Positions 1 through 13,636 of a stretch of 64,000 nt of DNA are shown here, in pieces. The stretch's first letter is position 1; every line of letters starts with the position of its first letter. The stretch spans positions 822,726 to 886,725 of the forward strand of contig JAPTMU010000049.1 in assembly GCA_028583405.1 (NCBI GenBank), written 5' to 3'. This DNA is from Pogonophryne albipinna. Taxonomy: Eukaryota; Chordata; Actinopteri; Perciformes; Artedidraconidae. Below the pieces are notes generated by a model. It was not told the DNA's origin. It worked only from the letters and a program-made list of their open reading frames with translations, and searched no databases. The position numbers and the translations under genes were made by a program.

Positions 1-223
1 ATCTGTGCTGAGTGCATCACTGTTAGGCCTTTTTAACCTATGACATCATTACCATATTTGCTCGCTCATCGTTTGTACGGGGCTATAAATAGTTTATCAG
101 CGCGGAGCAGGGTCTGGAAGCTCGTCCCGGGATTCTTCATCCGAGTGTGACCTCTTCGGCACCCGAGTGGCACGGCACACACATCTCTGTTGCATCTCCG
201 AGGTTTAAAATCAAGCAAATACT

Positions 224-1020
<797 letters not shown>

Positions 1021-1138
1021 TGCGGGCGTGGGGAGTAACAGATTACATGTAACGTGATTATGTAAGGACACACACAAAAAAGTAACTGTAATCCCTGTAA
1101 CTTTAAAGGACTTCAATTTAAAGTAACCCTTCCTTCCC

Positions 1139-1140
<2 letters not shown>
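1021..1140. mobile_element. Decayed MITE fragment of the GTTACTTT-ended type
   Basis: Contains GGAGTAACAGATTACATGTA at the left and TTAAAGTAACCCTTCC at the right, the general pattern of a common fish non-autonomous DNA element. Related ends occur at 30217, 36520-37134 and 57800-57858. The terminal bases are too decayed to define a target duplication. Confidence 0.45.

Positions 1141-1143
<3 letters not shown>

Positions 1144-1169
<26 letters not shown>
1144..1169. repeat. (GT)n short microsatellite
   Basis: A GT run of about 26 bp. Confidence 0.95.
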
Positions 1170-1299
1170 CACACTAACTAGGACAAGCGGAGCTTCCATA
1201 TTGGCCGCCAGTCAAGGCCAGAAGTGTGTGCTGACTGCGGTCAACACAGAACAGCTGACGTGGTCAAACTGTTGACAGAACACAGGGGGACAGGACTGT

Positions 1300-2274
<975 letters not shown>

Positions 2275-2277
2275 CCT

Positions 2278-3417
2278 GGCCCTTTCTCATTTCTCTAACT
2301 CCCCTCCTCGACTCCCCTCCTCGACTCCTATCCTCGATACTTAGTCCCGCCCACAGGAGATGTGAGCCGAGGAGCCGAGGAGCCGAGGAGGGGAACCGAG
2401 GAGAGAGGAGGGGAAGCAGCAGGCGGTTAGAGAAATGAGAACTCCTCTCCTCTGAGCGGTCATTTTAAAGAGACGTCCATTAATGATGACAGGAGGCACA
2501 GCAGCCTCTGTCTGATGGACAGATGTGTTCATGACCACTTTGATTCATTCACAGTGCGGAATAATGAGACAATAACAGGCTACAGATGCGGGGACACACA
2601 CACATATATATATATATATATATGTATATATTTATATACATATATATACAATTTCAGAATCAAACAGAGCACTCTCATAATAACGTAACACTATCAGAGA
2701 CTGGATATATCCCCCCCCCCCCTCTCTGGTCGCTACAATGAGGAAAATAAATGACGGGCCAAAAGTTTTATTTACAAGTATTAAAAGTAAGCAGAGGACA
2801 CCAAACCAACTGAGACCTGTCTGTCCGCTGCATCTACACACACACTGTACCAAACACACACACACGCACCTACAGCTAACAGCCTAACAGCCGTTGTGTA
2901 TTTTATTATGTGAAGCACTAAATGGTTTTAGAAAAATATGGACTCTTTGTTTGTAGATATCTACTAAACTACAGCAAATAAAGAGAGTAGGCCTGTTCTA
3001 CTGAGTGATATATATTATACACACTGCTCTGCTTTCTGCACGGACCTCACAGCTGTTCTCTCTGGAAACATCGCGTCGCGATGAGAGCAGTTAATAAAAT
3101 AATATCCAGGGGATGCATGCAGAGCTGTCATTGGCTGAGATAAGTCCGGCCGTGCGTCACGACTCTTTGAAACATCTCTGTTGCCGGAAATGCATCCACG
3201 AAGGAGCCGTGGAGGACCGTGGAGGACCCATCAGTGTATCCTCGGTTAGAGCTCCTCCAGAGAGCCTCCTCGATGCTCGATGCTCGGTCCTCGAAGTGCA
3301 TTTAGAGAAATGAGATGTCCTTCAACATGGCGCGCTGAAATTCATTTCCGGGTCACTACCGGAGGACCGAGGAGTCGAGGAGTCGAGGAGGGAGATTTGC
3401 TGAAATGAGAACGGGCC
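2278..3417. mobile_element. Harbinger-like non-autonomous DNA transposon, 1.14 kb
   Basis: Left end GGCCCTTTCTCATTTC matches the reverse complement of the right end (GGCCCGTTCTCATTTC) at 15 of 16 positions. A 3-bp direct repeat CCT flanks it (2275-2277 and 3418-3420). Subterminal GAGTCGAGGAG-type repeats occur inside both ends in inverted orientation (2297-2340 and 3361-3392). A 3-bp duplication with GC-rich ends suits the PIF/Harbinger superfamily. There is no transposase frame, so it is non-autonomous. Confidence 0.7.
2593..2650. repeat. (AC)n(TA)n compound microsatellite
   Basis: ACACAC followed by an imperfect TA run of about 45 bp, inside the Harbinger-like element. Confidence 0.9.
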
Positions 3418-3420
3418 CCT

Positions 3421-4384
3421 GAGTGCATTACATTACATCTGAATAATATACTATCCATGCACCCCCTTTAGTTTCATCTGTTTCCCCAAACTTATCAAAC
3501 TCTATTTAAGATATCATTTTGACTCTGGTGGGACTTCTTGATATGAGATTTAAAAAAAGTGAATTAATCCCCAAACAGTAAAAATCATTGTGCCTCATAA
3601 TGACTTCATTGTTCATTATAATGTCAATCTGATAGATTTCCAATTAAAAACGCATGTTCTTCTGTAATGATAGTGAAAAGCTGCAATAGTGGTAACAAAG
3701 CAGTGCAGATATTTCTCTATACAGCATATACTATATTTGCATTATAGTATTTATATATTGTGTTTGTTACAACTTGTGAGATGAACAGCAGCACTAAAGT
3801 GTGTAAATGTAAAATGTTTTTGACTTAAGAACGTATTTAAATCGTTTTGTATTGTGGCACTGTTCGATTTCCATATATTGAATAAGAACTAACCCGTAAA
3901 AAACTCAAGACAACTCCTGTGAGACAAAATGACTGACAGTGGAGTCTTTGAAAATAGCGTTTGAATTTGCGGTCTCAAGGCAAAGTAAAGGGGTTCCCAT
4001 TTTCTAAATATAGCAAACAAGGGTAAAAACATATTCAAATATGTGTCTTTTTTTTAATCAATGAAAATTCTTACCAATGATACCACATTATCTATTTTTG
4101 TGCATCCTGTTTTGCCATTGTTAAATGTAACTTTAGTCAGTTTGATGCATCACGGTCCATATAACTACTCCATTAAAAAAGAAGATTATAAAAATTGTTG
4201 TTTTTTTAATTCTTTTTTTCATCAACAACATTGCACTTTTATATTAAACACCAGTTTCAGTACTTACAGCAAAGTCCACTTAACTGGATTTATACTTTAT
4301 ATCACTATATGTGACAACCCCCAACCTACCAAGTGTGTAAAAATGTTGTTTTTCAGATTTGGTAAAACACGATATGCCCTACCT
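3421..4384. other. No gene seen; AT-rich intergenic DNA
   Basis: No terminal repeats, no splice-flanked open frame and no structured RNA recognised. An open frame starting at 4061 has no family resemblance and runs into the mobile element that follows. Confidence 0.5.
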
Positions 4385-5159
4385 TGGATGTGTTTGGTTT
4401 GTCCCTTCTGGGCCACTGTAGAAAAATGGCAGTGCAACTTTAGCAAGAAGACTCACTGGCCGTTTCTCAATCGCGAGGATGCTGGCTTGGTAGTCACGTA
4501 CTTCCAAGTCACTTCCTTCAAAAACGAAGCGAGTATACTTCCAAGCCACGGCTTCGGAAAACGAAGAAGAATGGAACAGGCTAACAAGTGTGCCACTCTC
4601 ACTCTCGGTTTCAACATAAACTATACCGAAAATAAATACCTCACGATGTCTATCTAATTATGAACTTGCTTTACTTTCACGGAACACATTTTTGGTGAAA
4701 AACAAATGTAACAAAGTCACATATTTACCAACACATGTTCTACGCCACTACATACTTACATTTAAATGTGTGTTGCGTCGGTTCAGCCATTCTCCGCAAG
4801 GGTTTTTGAAATTGGTCCGTGCGCAAAGCATTGTGGGGATTTTAAGGACGCGAAGTCTACCCATGTGCAGCCTCGAAATTTCCCCCAAACCAAGGACGGG
4901 GCCTCGGTGGAATTCCAAGTATGCTGTAGATTGGAACAGTCCTTCGGCGGCACTCGATGAAGTAGCATCCTTGAAATATTGGCTTGGAAGCCAGAATCCT
5001 CGCGATTGAGAAACGACCAGTCTCTGATATGAAGGTCTCATTTAAAAACAAAAACACACCTCGCTTTAGTTTCAGGTAGTTTTCTATCATGAAAACATAC
5101 AGTAGTTATGGAGATTTTATTTCATACACTCTTCAAAATCCTACACACTGGACCTTTAA
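4385..5159 (-). mobile_element. TTAA-type MITE (minus), split by a later insertion
   Basis: On the minus strand the element begins TTAAAGGTCCAGTGTGTAG (TTAA at 5156-5159), the start of a very common spiny-rayed-fish MITE. Its body continues to the insertion at 4455-5021 and resumes beyond it (GGCCACTGTAGAAAAATGG at about 4411-4429, matching the interior of that family). The distal end is decayed, so the left limit is approximate. TTAA targeting fits piggyBac-like mobilisation. Confidence 0.6.
4455..5021. mobile_element. Non-autonomous DNA transposon nested in a MITE, 567 bp
   Basis: Perfectly aligned inverted ends: ACTGGCCGTTTCTCAATCGC at the left against ACTGGTCGTTTCTCAATCGC at the right, continuing through GAGGATNCTGGCTT. 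A 3-bp direct repeat CTC flanks it (4452-4454, 5022-5024). The 3-bp duplication points to the Harbinger or a related superfamily. It has no transposase and interrupts the older TTAA-type MITE. Confidence 0.75.
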
Positions 5160-5401
5160 GTTAAATGTAAACCTAAATGACTTATTGTTCTACACACTGC
5201 AGTAATGAGTGGTTTGAATAGGTTACTGATTTTATTTGTTATCAGGTAGTGCTAGAAATTAAAATCAATATTTAATGATGTATAAGATAGTTTAAACATA
5301 CAGTAATTTTATAACTGTTTTATTGTGAAAATACTTCCGGTTAGCTTTCGCCTGTGGTTAAAGTTTATTTTGAAAAGCTATTCCGGAAGAGATACCCGAA
5401 G

Positions 5402-6121
5402 CAGGGTTTCCGCTAGGATTTTTTCTCGCCGGTCAAATGTCCGAACAGAATTTATTTTACCGGACACATTTGAAACTTACCGGTCATGTTTCAATAATAA
5501 TAATAAGAATTGTGTAGCAGAGTTTCCGTTAGCAGGTAATTACCGGACTAGGACCGGATATGCTGATGTTTAAAACTCAGTTAATGGGAGTCATTTTTAT
5601 ATTGCTTCAGTTTATAATCGTAACAGATCGAAAAATTCAGATTCATTTTTCAATAAATGATTCCACAAACAACAAACATCATTATTACATTCAAAGAAAC
5701 TACTTGTAGTAGATAACGTACATTATTCAAAAGTTTACATTAACTTTGAATAATAACACGGGAGAAACGGATCCTCTCTTTTCCTCTCTCCCTCCCTCTC
5801 TCTCCTGACAGCCCGTCAGTTTCTCATGCAACGCGCTAAACAGTGGGCGGGGCTTCAGGTCAGACTCAGCAGCTGATCTGATCTCTCTCTCGCGTCCGGT
5901 TACCCTTCACTCGCGTTTATGTCCATATCGATCAGATCCAGCTCTCCTGATCGGCCTATAGAGAGCACAGATCAAACTATTAAGAGTGAATATCGGATGA
6001 TAATGATTGGCGACCAATCGATCGGAGCATCGGACATTTTGACCGGCAGATTTTGAATTTACCGGTTTTTATTCAATTTGACCAGCTAAAAACCGGTAAA
6101 TACCGGCTAACGGAAACCCTG
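5402..6121. mobile_element. hAT-like non-autonomous transposon, 720 bp
   Basis: Ends are CAGGGTTTCCGCTAG and, inverted, CAGGGTTTCCGTTAGC. A perfect 8-bp target duplication ACCCGAAG lies at 5394-5401 and 6122-6129. An 8-bp duplication and CAG-starting ends are the hAT signature. Subterminal CCGGTCAA/TTACCGGT motifs recur near both ends. No transposase frame is present. A decayed relative of the interior lies in 21690-22040. Confidence 0.9.
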
Positions 6122-6269
6122 ACCCGAAGTGCCACCAGTAAGCTTGACTTCTGGTTTTCTGTTAAACAAGCGATTACAGCCGTTAAAATGTATTAAATAA
6201 AAAGTCATGAAAGAGAGAGGAGAAAAGGCGTGGCAAGTTATGCACAACGTCTAAATCCTCTGTTATGCG

Positions 6270-6575
6270 CGATATCGGACACAGAAGACCGAGGAGGGAG
6301 GTCCCCTACGTCAGCCACTGAAGAGGAGGAGCCAAATGATGAGGTATATAGTCAGGTGACGGAGCTTTGTTCGCTCTCTTTTCCACGGCCCGGTCTGCGA
6401 GAGGAAGCTGCAGCTTTTCTCTCCTCACTCCTCCTGCTTGTTACATTAACGCCATTTCATTAAAGTACCCATTTGAACCTTTCTCAGAGACTCCATTGTC
6501 TCTTACTTGTAAAGCTTCTCTCCTGGGACGCGAGAATAACAAATACTCTAACCGTAGCTAGTAATTGTAACAGAA
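6270..6575 (+). mobile_element. LTR-like segment (weak)
   Basis: A TATA-like box (GAGGTATATAGTC, about 6341-6353) is followed by a CT-rich leader, GAAGCTGCAGC, an ATTAAAG polyadenylation-like signal at about 6459 and an ending in CTCCTGGGACGCGAGAATAAC. The order resembles a U3-R-U5 solo LTR of a Gypsy-type element, but I cannot find matching TG...CA ends or a target duplication. A different repeat or a host promoter remains possible. Confidence 0.25.
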
Positions 6576-6926
6576 TACATTTCTTAAGAAACCGTCCCAA
6601 ACCTCGTGGTAGGTTCTGGAAGAGTCAGGCAACCTAAAAAGTGCTTTGAGCATGCAGTACTTCTTCTAAATATGCAACTCTCCAACAATATGGTGCAATA
6701 GTTGACCCCTAAAATCACGCCTGAATAGTTAGTGCAATGTTCACCATTGTTCTCTTCCTGTTGGCCGTGTGTAACAGAGTCGTGTGATGGCATTTCTCTG
6801 AGAGCAGATGACCACGTTTGTCTCTAAAATCTCACCAGGTGTGCAAATGGAGGCCATCTATCATTCAGCAGCAGCGACGGCACATCTCTTTCAGACTGGC
6901 TTGACCAACACTCATCCATTAAATCA
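6576..6926. other. No gene seen
   Basis: No recognisable element or coding frame. Confidence 0.5.
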
Positions 6927-6934
6927 CCCTGAAG

Positions 6935-7905
6935 CAGTGGCGGCGCCAGGGTATGTCTGGGGTAGGCTACAGCCATACCAAGAAATGGCTTAGCCCCACC
7001 ATGAAAAATGATGTTAAAGTAAGCTAAATAAAGTCCGCCAACTCACAGAGTAAATTGCACAGACAGCAGTTAGTAAGATTGATTTCAGTAGCTTCTTGTC
7101 TGGAAATACCGAAGACCAGAAACGGTTTTGAAAACTTTTGTCACGTAGTGATCCTCTTCTCAATAGAACATCTTTGATAATGTCTTCTGGCCAATCAGAA
7201 TCAAGATAACGACGTGGTGTTGTTGCAGGAAGTCCCGACGGAGAATACTTTTGCTGTAGTACATCTCTATATACATCGATACAACATTACGTGTTGATAG
7301 AAATCAACACGTAAAGAAATAAGAGCCCACGGTGTGATGATTGATAGGTGTGTGGGCTGTCTTTCATTTTGACACACAGAACAATGGGGGCTATCCACCC
7401 TTATCCACAATGTAAAGTAATTCACAGCCTCTTCCCTCTTCTCTCTGTGAGGAGCAGCAGGTTCAGCTTTCAGAACAAAGTAACACAAAACTAAAATACC
7501 ATTCATTTTTTTAAATATGTGGTGTAGTAATAGATGTATTTATTGTTCTTCTCCAGAGAGTACCAGAATGTGTGTTTTATGTTAGTATTTCAAAAAATCT
7601 CCTGGAGGAGAATCTCCCCAGACCCCCCTGCAGGGGTTGGGTTTTCAGCAGGTCAACTCTTTCACCTGTGGGGAAATTGCAGGATTGGCTCCAGGTCGCC
7701 CTTTTTATTTACTACAAGACAAATGTGCCTTTTTATTTCATACAGTTCAATTTGGATTGAGACAGGGACATAATCTAAACCTCACGCGTGGCGTTTCACT
7801 GTCAAGGGGGGGCGATATAGCGTGTATAATTACATTGCAAATACTGACTTGAGCCCCACCACTCTATGGGTTAGCCCTACCATAGATTACCCAACATAAA
7901 TACTG
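6935..7905. mobile_element. hAT-like non-autonomous transposon, 971 bp
   Basis: A perfect 8-bp target duplication CCCTGAAG flanks the element (6927-6934, 7906-7913). Ends are CAGTGGCGGCGCC and, inverted, CAGTATTTATGTTG, matching only in the first few bases and again in the subterminal GGTAGG(G)CTA motif. CAGTG ends with 8-bp duplications are typical of hAT. No transposase is left. Confidence 0.85.
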
Positions 7906-7913
7906 CCCTGAAG

Positions 7914-9157
7914 CTAAAGGCTCATTGTGCAACAGCTTGAAATTGCAGTTTTTCCAACTCCTAGTCTTTGATCGCGAGGTGACTGTGGGCTGAGGAACGT
8001 GTCGGCTTTACAAAAGGTTCACAGGTGGAGGATTGAAAGTTTAATCTGCCAGCAGGGATTCACTCTGCTCTGAATCTTGTGTTCAGTCGGTAACATTAAC
8101 AGCAGGGGATATTTTGTGAAGAACGTGTACACTCACTAAGGCAACACATTCTTCAGTTGTAAAGGATGATGAAGGAGGGCTACATTAGTAAAGACAGTGG
8201 TATCGATAAGCTTTATGGGTTTTGCTTAACAAGGTTTCTTACTTGAAAAAGATTACACAATTCATCTATTATGCATGTTTGCTGTCTCACATGTGCTGCA
8301 CAGAAAACACAGAGATCTGCGCCTGCAATGACGGAGAGAACAAAGAGTTTAAAGACGTCATTACACTTTACAAGGCTCAATGTGGACAATGCTCTTTGCC
8401 ACAAGTGCAATACGTGTGTTTGGACATAAGGGCAGAAACAATCTGTCAAAACGATAATGAACCATATTCAGACGGAGATATACATAGTTATGCCAATCTC
8501 ATAGCTCCGTTGTTGCTCGTCTACAAAACAATGTTACCACGTCAGGTATGTTATGTATATTAGGCTAGCTAGGCCTAAATTATACAAACATTGGGTTAAC
8601 GGTTAGCCATCTAATTGTCTTATTGTACGTGAATAAAATAAAACGATGCTAGTTCTGTTCCCAATTGGTTTAGTTTCTTCCCATTTCAAAAAACCAATAG
8701 GAATACTGTTAAAATACCGGATTTATAGTCATTATCGGTAAGACTTGTACCATCCCTAGTTATGAATGCAAGCTTTACCACAGACACAGTTATGCTTCCC
8801 TTCTCTTCGCCCCCTCCTCCTGTGGGAGTAATGAGCTCTTTTGGTTGCCAGTGTTTTGAACTTTGACTATAAGGAGTCAGAGCAGCTGTCAGCCTTAAAC
8901 AGAAACAACTTCTCTTATGAACAAGCTGTTTTCTGATCATCGCTTGGCACATTTCTGTCCTGTTTGTTGCCTCTCAGTCTCTCAGCACCACAGGCCTCCT
9001 CTGTCTCTCTGCCAGAGGCCTGCACTGATTGTAGGGCTTCCAGATTAATCGCATTACACACATACACACACTTGCATAGAAAGGAGATCTGCTGCATCGA
9101 ATTAAGCCACCTAGCTTCTCACTAAAGACGCATTGACTGTTCGTCTCATGCTCATTA
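7914..9157. other. No gene identified; one unexplained open frame
   Basis: A plus-strand frame at 8222-8563 (113 codons, cysteine-rich in its first half) has no family I recognise and no clear splice or start context. The rest shows nothing except the hAT-type terminus listed at 8715-8759. Confidence 0.45.
8715..8759. mobile_element. Orphan hAT-type terminus
   Basis: The right-hand sequence ends in CTTGTACCATCCCTA, i.e. TAGGGATGGTACAAG on the minus strand, resembling the TAGGGATG ends of the complete hAT elements at 27745 and 46469. No matching left end is found upstream, so this is a truncated copy. Confidence 0.4.
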
Positions 9158-9165
9158 GAATTTAC

Positions 9166-11427
9166 CAGAGAGGGCAAAAGTACACACATCGTTTACTCAA
9201 GTAGAAGTACAGATACTCGTGTTTAAAAATACTCTGGTGAAAGTAGAAGTACTGACTAAACTTCTTTACTCAAGTCAAAGTAAAGAGGCTTTGAAATGTA
9301 CTTCAGTAAAAAGTACCCATAACTAGCAGCTGTTTTAAAGAGTACCTGACCTCCCTTTATATTAATAGAACAATAATGTCATTGTTAGCTAATGAATGTT
9401 TCCATGCTGAACAACGGCAACATGACAACGTTTCCATTGGTCCCTCTTCTTTAGAGAAGACCTGGAAATGATGGATACACGGATCGTGTTCAAATCAATA
9501 GGCACGCAATGACTCTAAAGAATAATGATCACGCCACCAAACACACATTCAGACTAAAGGAACCAGCTGTTTGGAAAATGAGAGAAGTAGAAAGTACAGG
9601 TATTTGAGTTCAACATGTAAGAAGTAGAAAGTACAGGTATTTGAGTTCAACATGTAAGAAGTAGAAAGTACAGGTATTTGAGTTCAACATGTAAGAAGTA
9701 GAAAGTACAGGTATTTGGGTTCAACATGTAAGAAGTAGAAAGTACAGGTATTTGAGTTCAAAATGTAATAAGTAGAAAGTACAGGTATTTGGGTTCAACA
9801 TGTAAGAAGTAGAAAGTACAGGTATTTGAGTTCAACATGTAAGAAGTAGAAGGTACAGGTATTTGGGTTCAACATGTAAGAAGTAGAAAGTACAGGTATT
9901 TGGGTTCAACATGTAAGAAGTAGAAAGTACAGGTATTTGTGTTCAACATGTAAGAAGTAGAAAGTCCAGGTATTTGGGTTCAACATGTAAGAAGTAGAAA
10001 GTACAGGTATTTGGGTTCAACATGTAAGAAGTAGAAAGTACAGGTATTTGAGTTCAACATGTAAGAAGTAGAAGGTACAGGTATTTGGGTTCAACATGTA
10101 AGAAGTAGAAAGTACAGGTATTTGGGTTCAATATGTAAGAAGTAGAAAGTACAGGTATTTGAGTTCAACATGTAAGAAGTAGAAAGTACAGGTATTTGAG
10201 TTCAACATGTGAGAAGTAGAAAGTACAGGTATTTGTGTTCAAAATGTAAGAAGTAGAAAGTACAGGTATTTGAGTTCAACATGTGAGAAGTAGAAAGTAC
10301 AGGTATTTGGGTTCAACATGTAAGAAGTAGAAAGTACAGGTATTTGGGTTCAACATGTAAGAAGTAGAAAGTACAGGTATTTGAGTTCAACATGTAAGAA
10401 GTAGAAGGTACAGGTATTTGTGTTCAACATGTAAGAAGTAGAAAGTACAGGTATTTGTGTTCAACATGTGAGAAGTAGAAAGTACAGGTATTTGAGTTCA
10501 ACATGTGAGAAGTAGAAAGTACAGGTATTTGTGTTCAAAATGTAAGAAGTAGAAAGTACAGGTATTTGGGTTCAACATGTAAGAAGTAGAAAGTACAGGT
10601 ATTTGAGTTCAACATGTAAGAAGTAGAAGGTACAGGTATTTGTGTTCAACATGTAAGAAGTAGAAAGTACAGGTATTTGTGTTCAACATGTGAGAAGTAG
10701 AAAGTACAGGTATTTGAGTTCAACATGTGAGAAGTAGAAAGTACAGGTATTTGAGTTCAACATGTGAGAAGTAGAAAGTACAGGTATTTGTGTTCAAAAT
10801 GTAAGAAGTAGAAAGTACAGGTATTTGAGTTCAACATGTGAGAAGTAGAAAGTACAGGTATTTGGGTTCAACATGTAAGAAGTAGAAAGTACAGGTATTT
10901 GGGTTCAACATGTAAGAAGTAGAAAGTACAGGTATTTGAGTTCAACATGTAAGAAGTAGAAGGTACAGGTATTTGTGTTCAACATGTAAGAAGTAGAAAG
11001 TACAGGTATTTGGGTTCAATATGTAAGAAGTAGAAGGTACAGGTATTTGAGTTCAACATGTAAGAAGTAGAAAGTACAGGTATGTGTGTTCAACATGTAA
11101 GAAGTAGAAAGTACAGGTATTTGTGTTCAACATGTAAGAAGTAGAAAGTACAGGTATTTGGGTTCAACATGTAAGAAGTAGAAAGTACAGGTATTTGTGT
11201 TCAACATGTAAGAAGTAGAAAGTACAGGTGTTTGGGTTCAACATGTAAGAAGTAGAAAGTACAGGTATTTGTGTTCAACATGTAAGAAGTAGAAAGTACA
11301 GGTATTTGGGTTCAACATGTAAGAAGTACAAGTCAAAAGTCGTAGTAGTGGAGTAAAGTACTGATACCAGAAAAATGCACTCGAGTACAGTAAGGAAGTA
11401 TTTGTACTCCACTACTTCCCACCTCTG
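9166..11427. mobile_element. hAT-like element carrying the first 37-bp array
   Basis: Left end CAGAGAGGGCAAAAGTAC pairs with the inverted right end CAGAGGTGGGAAGTAGTG... (CCAGAG shared, then imperfect). A degenerate 8-bp target duplication is present: GAATTTAC (9158-9165) and GAGTTAAC (11428-11435), 6 of 8 identical. Two related copies lie on the opposite strand at 33313 and 43170, so this one reads in reverse relative to them. About 77 percent of its length is the internal tandem array. No transposase. Confidence 0.8.
9584..11322 (+). repeat. 37-bp minisatellite, 47 units
   Basis: Unit is AAGTAGAAAGTACAGGTATT followed by TGNGTTCAACATGTAAG. 1,739 bp is exactly 47 x 37, so there is no net indel. 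Position N is A, G or T; a second variable site is TGTAA/TGTGA. The unit resembles the element's own subterminal sequence at 9203-9238 (AAGTAGAAGTACAGATACTC). Confidence 0.97.
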
Positions 11428-11513
11428 GAGTTAACTAATGATCCGAAGAAAAGGATCTAGCTTTAGTGAATGGAAAAACCTTAAATGTCAGATTCTGAAT
11501 CTGCTCAGCCCCC

Positions 11514-11905
11514 AGTAATAATAATAATTTATATTTATTTTGCGCTTTTCTTGAACCCAAAGACGCTTTACATTTGGGAGGGAGGGTAGACAAACAAAAC
11601 AAAACAAAAACAAAAAGAAACAAAGAAACAAAACAGAAAAGCAGTCAGGAGGAAGTTGGTTGAGGGGGGGGGGGGGGGGGGCTTATGGATACAGAGTTGA
11701 AGAGGTGGGTTTTGAGGCAGGACTGGAACAGGGTGATGGACTCAGACTCACGGAGGTCTTGGGGGAGGGAGTTCCAGAGCTTCGGCTCCGGAGTCTGGCC
11801 TTGGGGATGGAAAGCAAACTGGCTGAGGAGGATCTGAGGGACCGGGGTGGTTGGTAGAGGATGAGGAAACAGTGAAATGAGACTGTCCTTGCATGAGGAG
11901 CAGTG
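11514..11905 (-). pseudogene. LINE fragment: reverse-transcriptase C-terminus and 3' tail (minus)
   Basis: On the minus strand a decayed frame contains PKLWNSLPQDLRESESITLF and CLKTHLFN, the C-terminal signature seen after the RT domain in fish L2/Rex-like non-LTR retrotransposons. It ends with an untranslated tail containing AATGTAAAGCGTCTTTGGG and a (TTATTA)n-type terminus at about 11514-11530. The region is frameshifted and contains a G18 tract at 11664-11681. Only the distal end survives, as expected for 5'-truncated LINE insertion. Confidence 0.65.
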
Positions 11906-12202
11906 TTGGATATTTGATCCATCCCATAGATCAGGATATCTAAAGGTCAGGTGTGAGTGTAACAGAGTTTTGTGAATACCTGCAGGTCCACTCACAGATA
12001 AATCTCTCTCTCAGGTGACTCGAGGCTTCGTTTTGACATTTTCTATCAGTTCCTTAGAGACTTGGTTTAACGGCAGGTTGAAAATATTTGTCTTTTGTCA
12101 AATACTGTTCTGGTTTAACTGCTTGAAGAAAGTCACGATGTATTAAGGTTATTTGAGTTTTACCAAGGCATGCTTTTTATGTAAGTTGTAAGCTCGCCTA
12201 TT

Positions 12203-12899
12203 ACACGGTTACCTTCTATATAAACAAATTACTTTACTCACAATATTGGTTTTAAAATATTAGCATTGCTTCCCTTAAGTTAAAAAGAGTCTGTTCCTCT
12301 GCGTACCCACATCTAGAACTACAGCAACGTAACTTAAAATGACGGCAGCACTGAGGTTCTGTAACTGTCCAAGTCTGTTCACCTTTTATTTAATATTCAC
12401 CAGTCTCTAAACACTGCCAGAGCCAATACTGTGTTCCTGTTAGTGTTTACTTCCTGTCTGACTTCTTCTGCTGTTCCATTTAGTGTTTACTTCCTGTCTG
12501 ACTTCTTCTGCTGTTCCATTTAGTGTTTACTTCCTGTCTGTCTTCTTCTGCTGTTCCATTTAGTGTTTACCTCCTGTCTGTCTTCTTCTGCTGTTCCATT
12601 TAGTGTTTACTTCCTGTCTGTCTTCTTCTACTGTTCCCTTTAGTGTTTACTGCCTGTCTTTCTTCTTCTGCTGATTTCTCTGACGTCCAGTGTCTTTCAA
12701 GAAGTATTCCACAGTGTTTCTGATAGATGAAAACAAATGTTTGTTAGCTGACGTTAAATTGATGAGAGTTCTTTCTGCAGATTGATATGACTGCACATAG
12801 TACCTTGATCCTCCTTAACATGGTCTGTTAGCAAATATTAACAACTTCTGCAATGGCCAAATGGACCAATCAGAATCGAGTATTTAACTAAGCCGTGTA
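12203..12899. mobile_element. Composite MITE with TTACACGG ends
   Basis: Left TTACACGGTTACC and right CTAAGCCGTGTAA form short inverted ends, flanked by TA on each side, which would suit a TA-targeting element but is weak evidence. Internal segments (AAACACTGCCAGAGCC, GTTTACTTCCTGTCTG, ATGGACCAATCAGAATCGAG) recur in the copies at 45344-45800 and 55671-55811. It holds the 40-bp minisatellite. Confidence 0.5.
12441..12672 (+). repeat. 40-bp minisatellite, about 5.8 units
   Basis: Units start at 12441 and then every 40 bp to 12641 with TAGTGTTTACTTCCTGTCTG; the second half is CTTCTTCTGCTGTTCC. The single-copy version of this sequence lies in the related element at about 45495-45520, so amplification occurred in this copy. 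Confidence 0.93.
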
Positions 12900-13244
12900 A
12901 TAAATAATAACCATCAATCACCCATCCAGTCTATCGTATGGGAAGCTGTCCTTTACTGACATTTAAAATGGTTTTGTTCTTTCCGCTTCGGTTTGTACTG
13001 ACCGAGAGATAAGACATTTTTTTAAAGTTTGTTCGTTTACTGTAGTGATCAAGCGAAACGTCAGCAATCGATGTGAAACCCAGCAACCCAGGAAGGCTGT
13101 TATCTTGTGAAACCACATGGCTGAATTGGAGAGGGGAATAACAGAAACCCACAAACCTCCTCGTGGCTTTGTAACACCTCTGAGCCAGCAGCAGTGATGG
13201 CCGGAGGCTTTCGGTTCTGGATTTTCTTTCTGCACAATCTGTCT

Positions 13245-13445
13245 GTCCCATTCTCGTTAGATATCTCATCATCTCTGGAGAGCCTTTAAGGAATTCCTTC
13301 AAATTTGGCGCAGATGCCCCCTTGGACTCGAGAATTACCTGACTTGTATTTTGTAGGTCAATGGGCAAAGGTCACATTTGTCATGTTCTTGTAAATGTGC
13401 TAAACTCAGGAACATGTTGTGTGAAATCACTTCCAATGTATACAA
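13245..13445 (+). repeat. Dispersed repeat, first copy of a local direct duplication
   Basis: Begins TCCCATTCTCGTTAGATATC and includes CAAATTTGG and GGTCAATGGGCAAAGGTCAC. It is repeated at 13637-13829 with point changes. The core is familiar from a repeat widespread in teleosts, class not determined. Confidence 0.8.
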
Positions 13446-13636
13446 ATAAACAGATCATATATACGATTGTGAAATCAGCCAATTTGCGTACTTTGCCTTT
13501 TTCTACTTTAATTCTATTTAGATGCCACTACTGTTGTACTTTTACTTGAGTAACATTTTGAATGCAGGACTTTTAATTGTAACAGAGTATTCCTACACTC
13601 TGGTACTTCTACTTTTACACAAGTACAAGATCTGAG
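13446..13636 (+). mobile_element. Fragment of the 15124-type hAT element
   Basis: GTGAAATCAGCCAAT, AGATGCCACTACT, GAGTAACATTTTGAATGCAG and GTATTCCTACACTCTGG match 15440-15600 in the same order. It lacks both termini and separates the two copies of the duplicated segment. Confidence 0.7.

Noticed and set aside
4061..4657. 198-codon plus-strand open frame
   Set aside because: It crosses from intergenic DNA through a decayed MITE into a nested transposon, with no domain and AT-driven codon use.
9584..11322. CRISPR-like array
   Set aside because: The repeat is contiguous with no unique spacers, and the genome is vertebrate.
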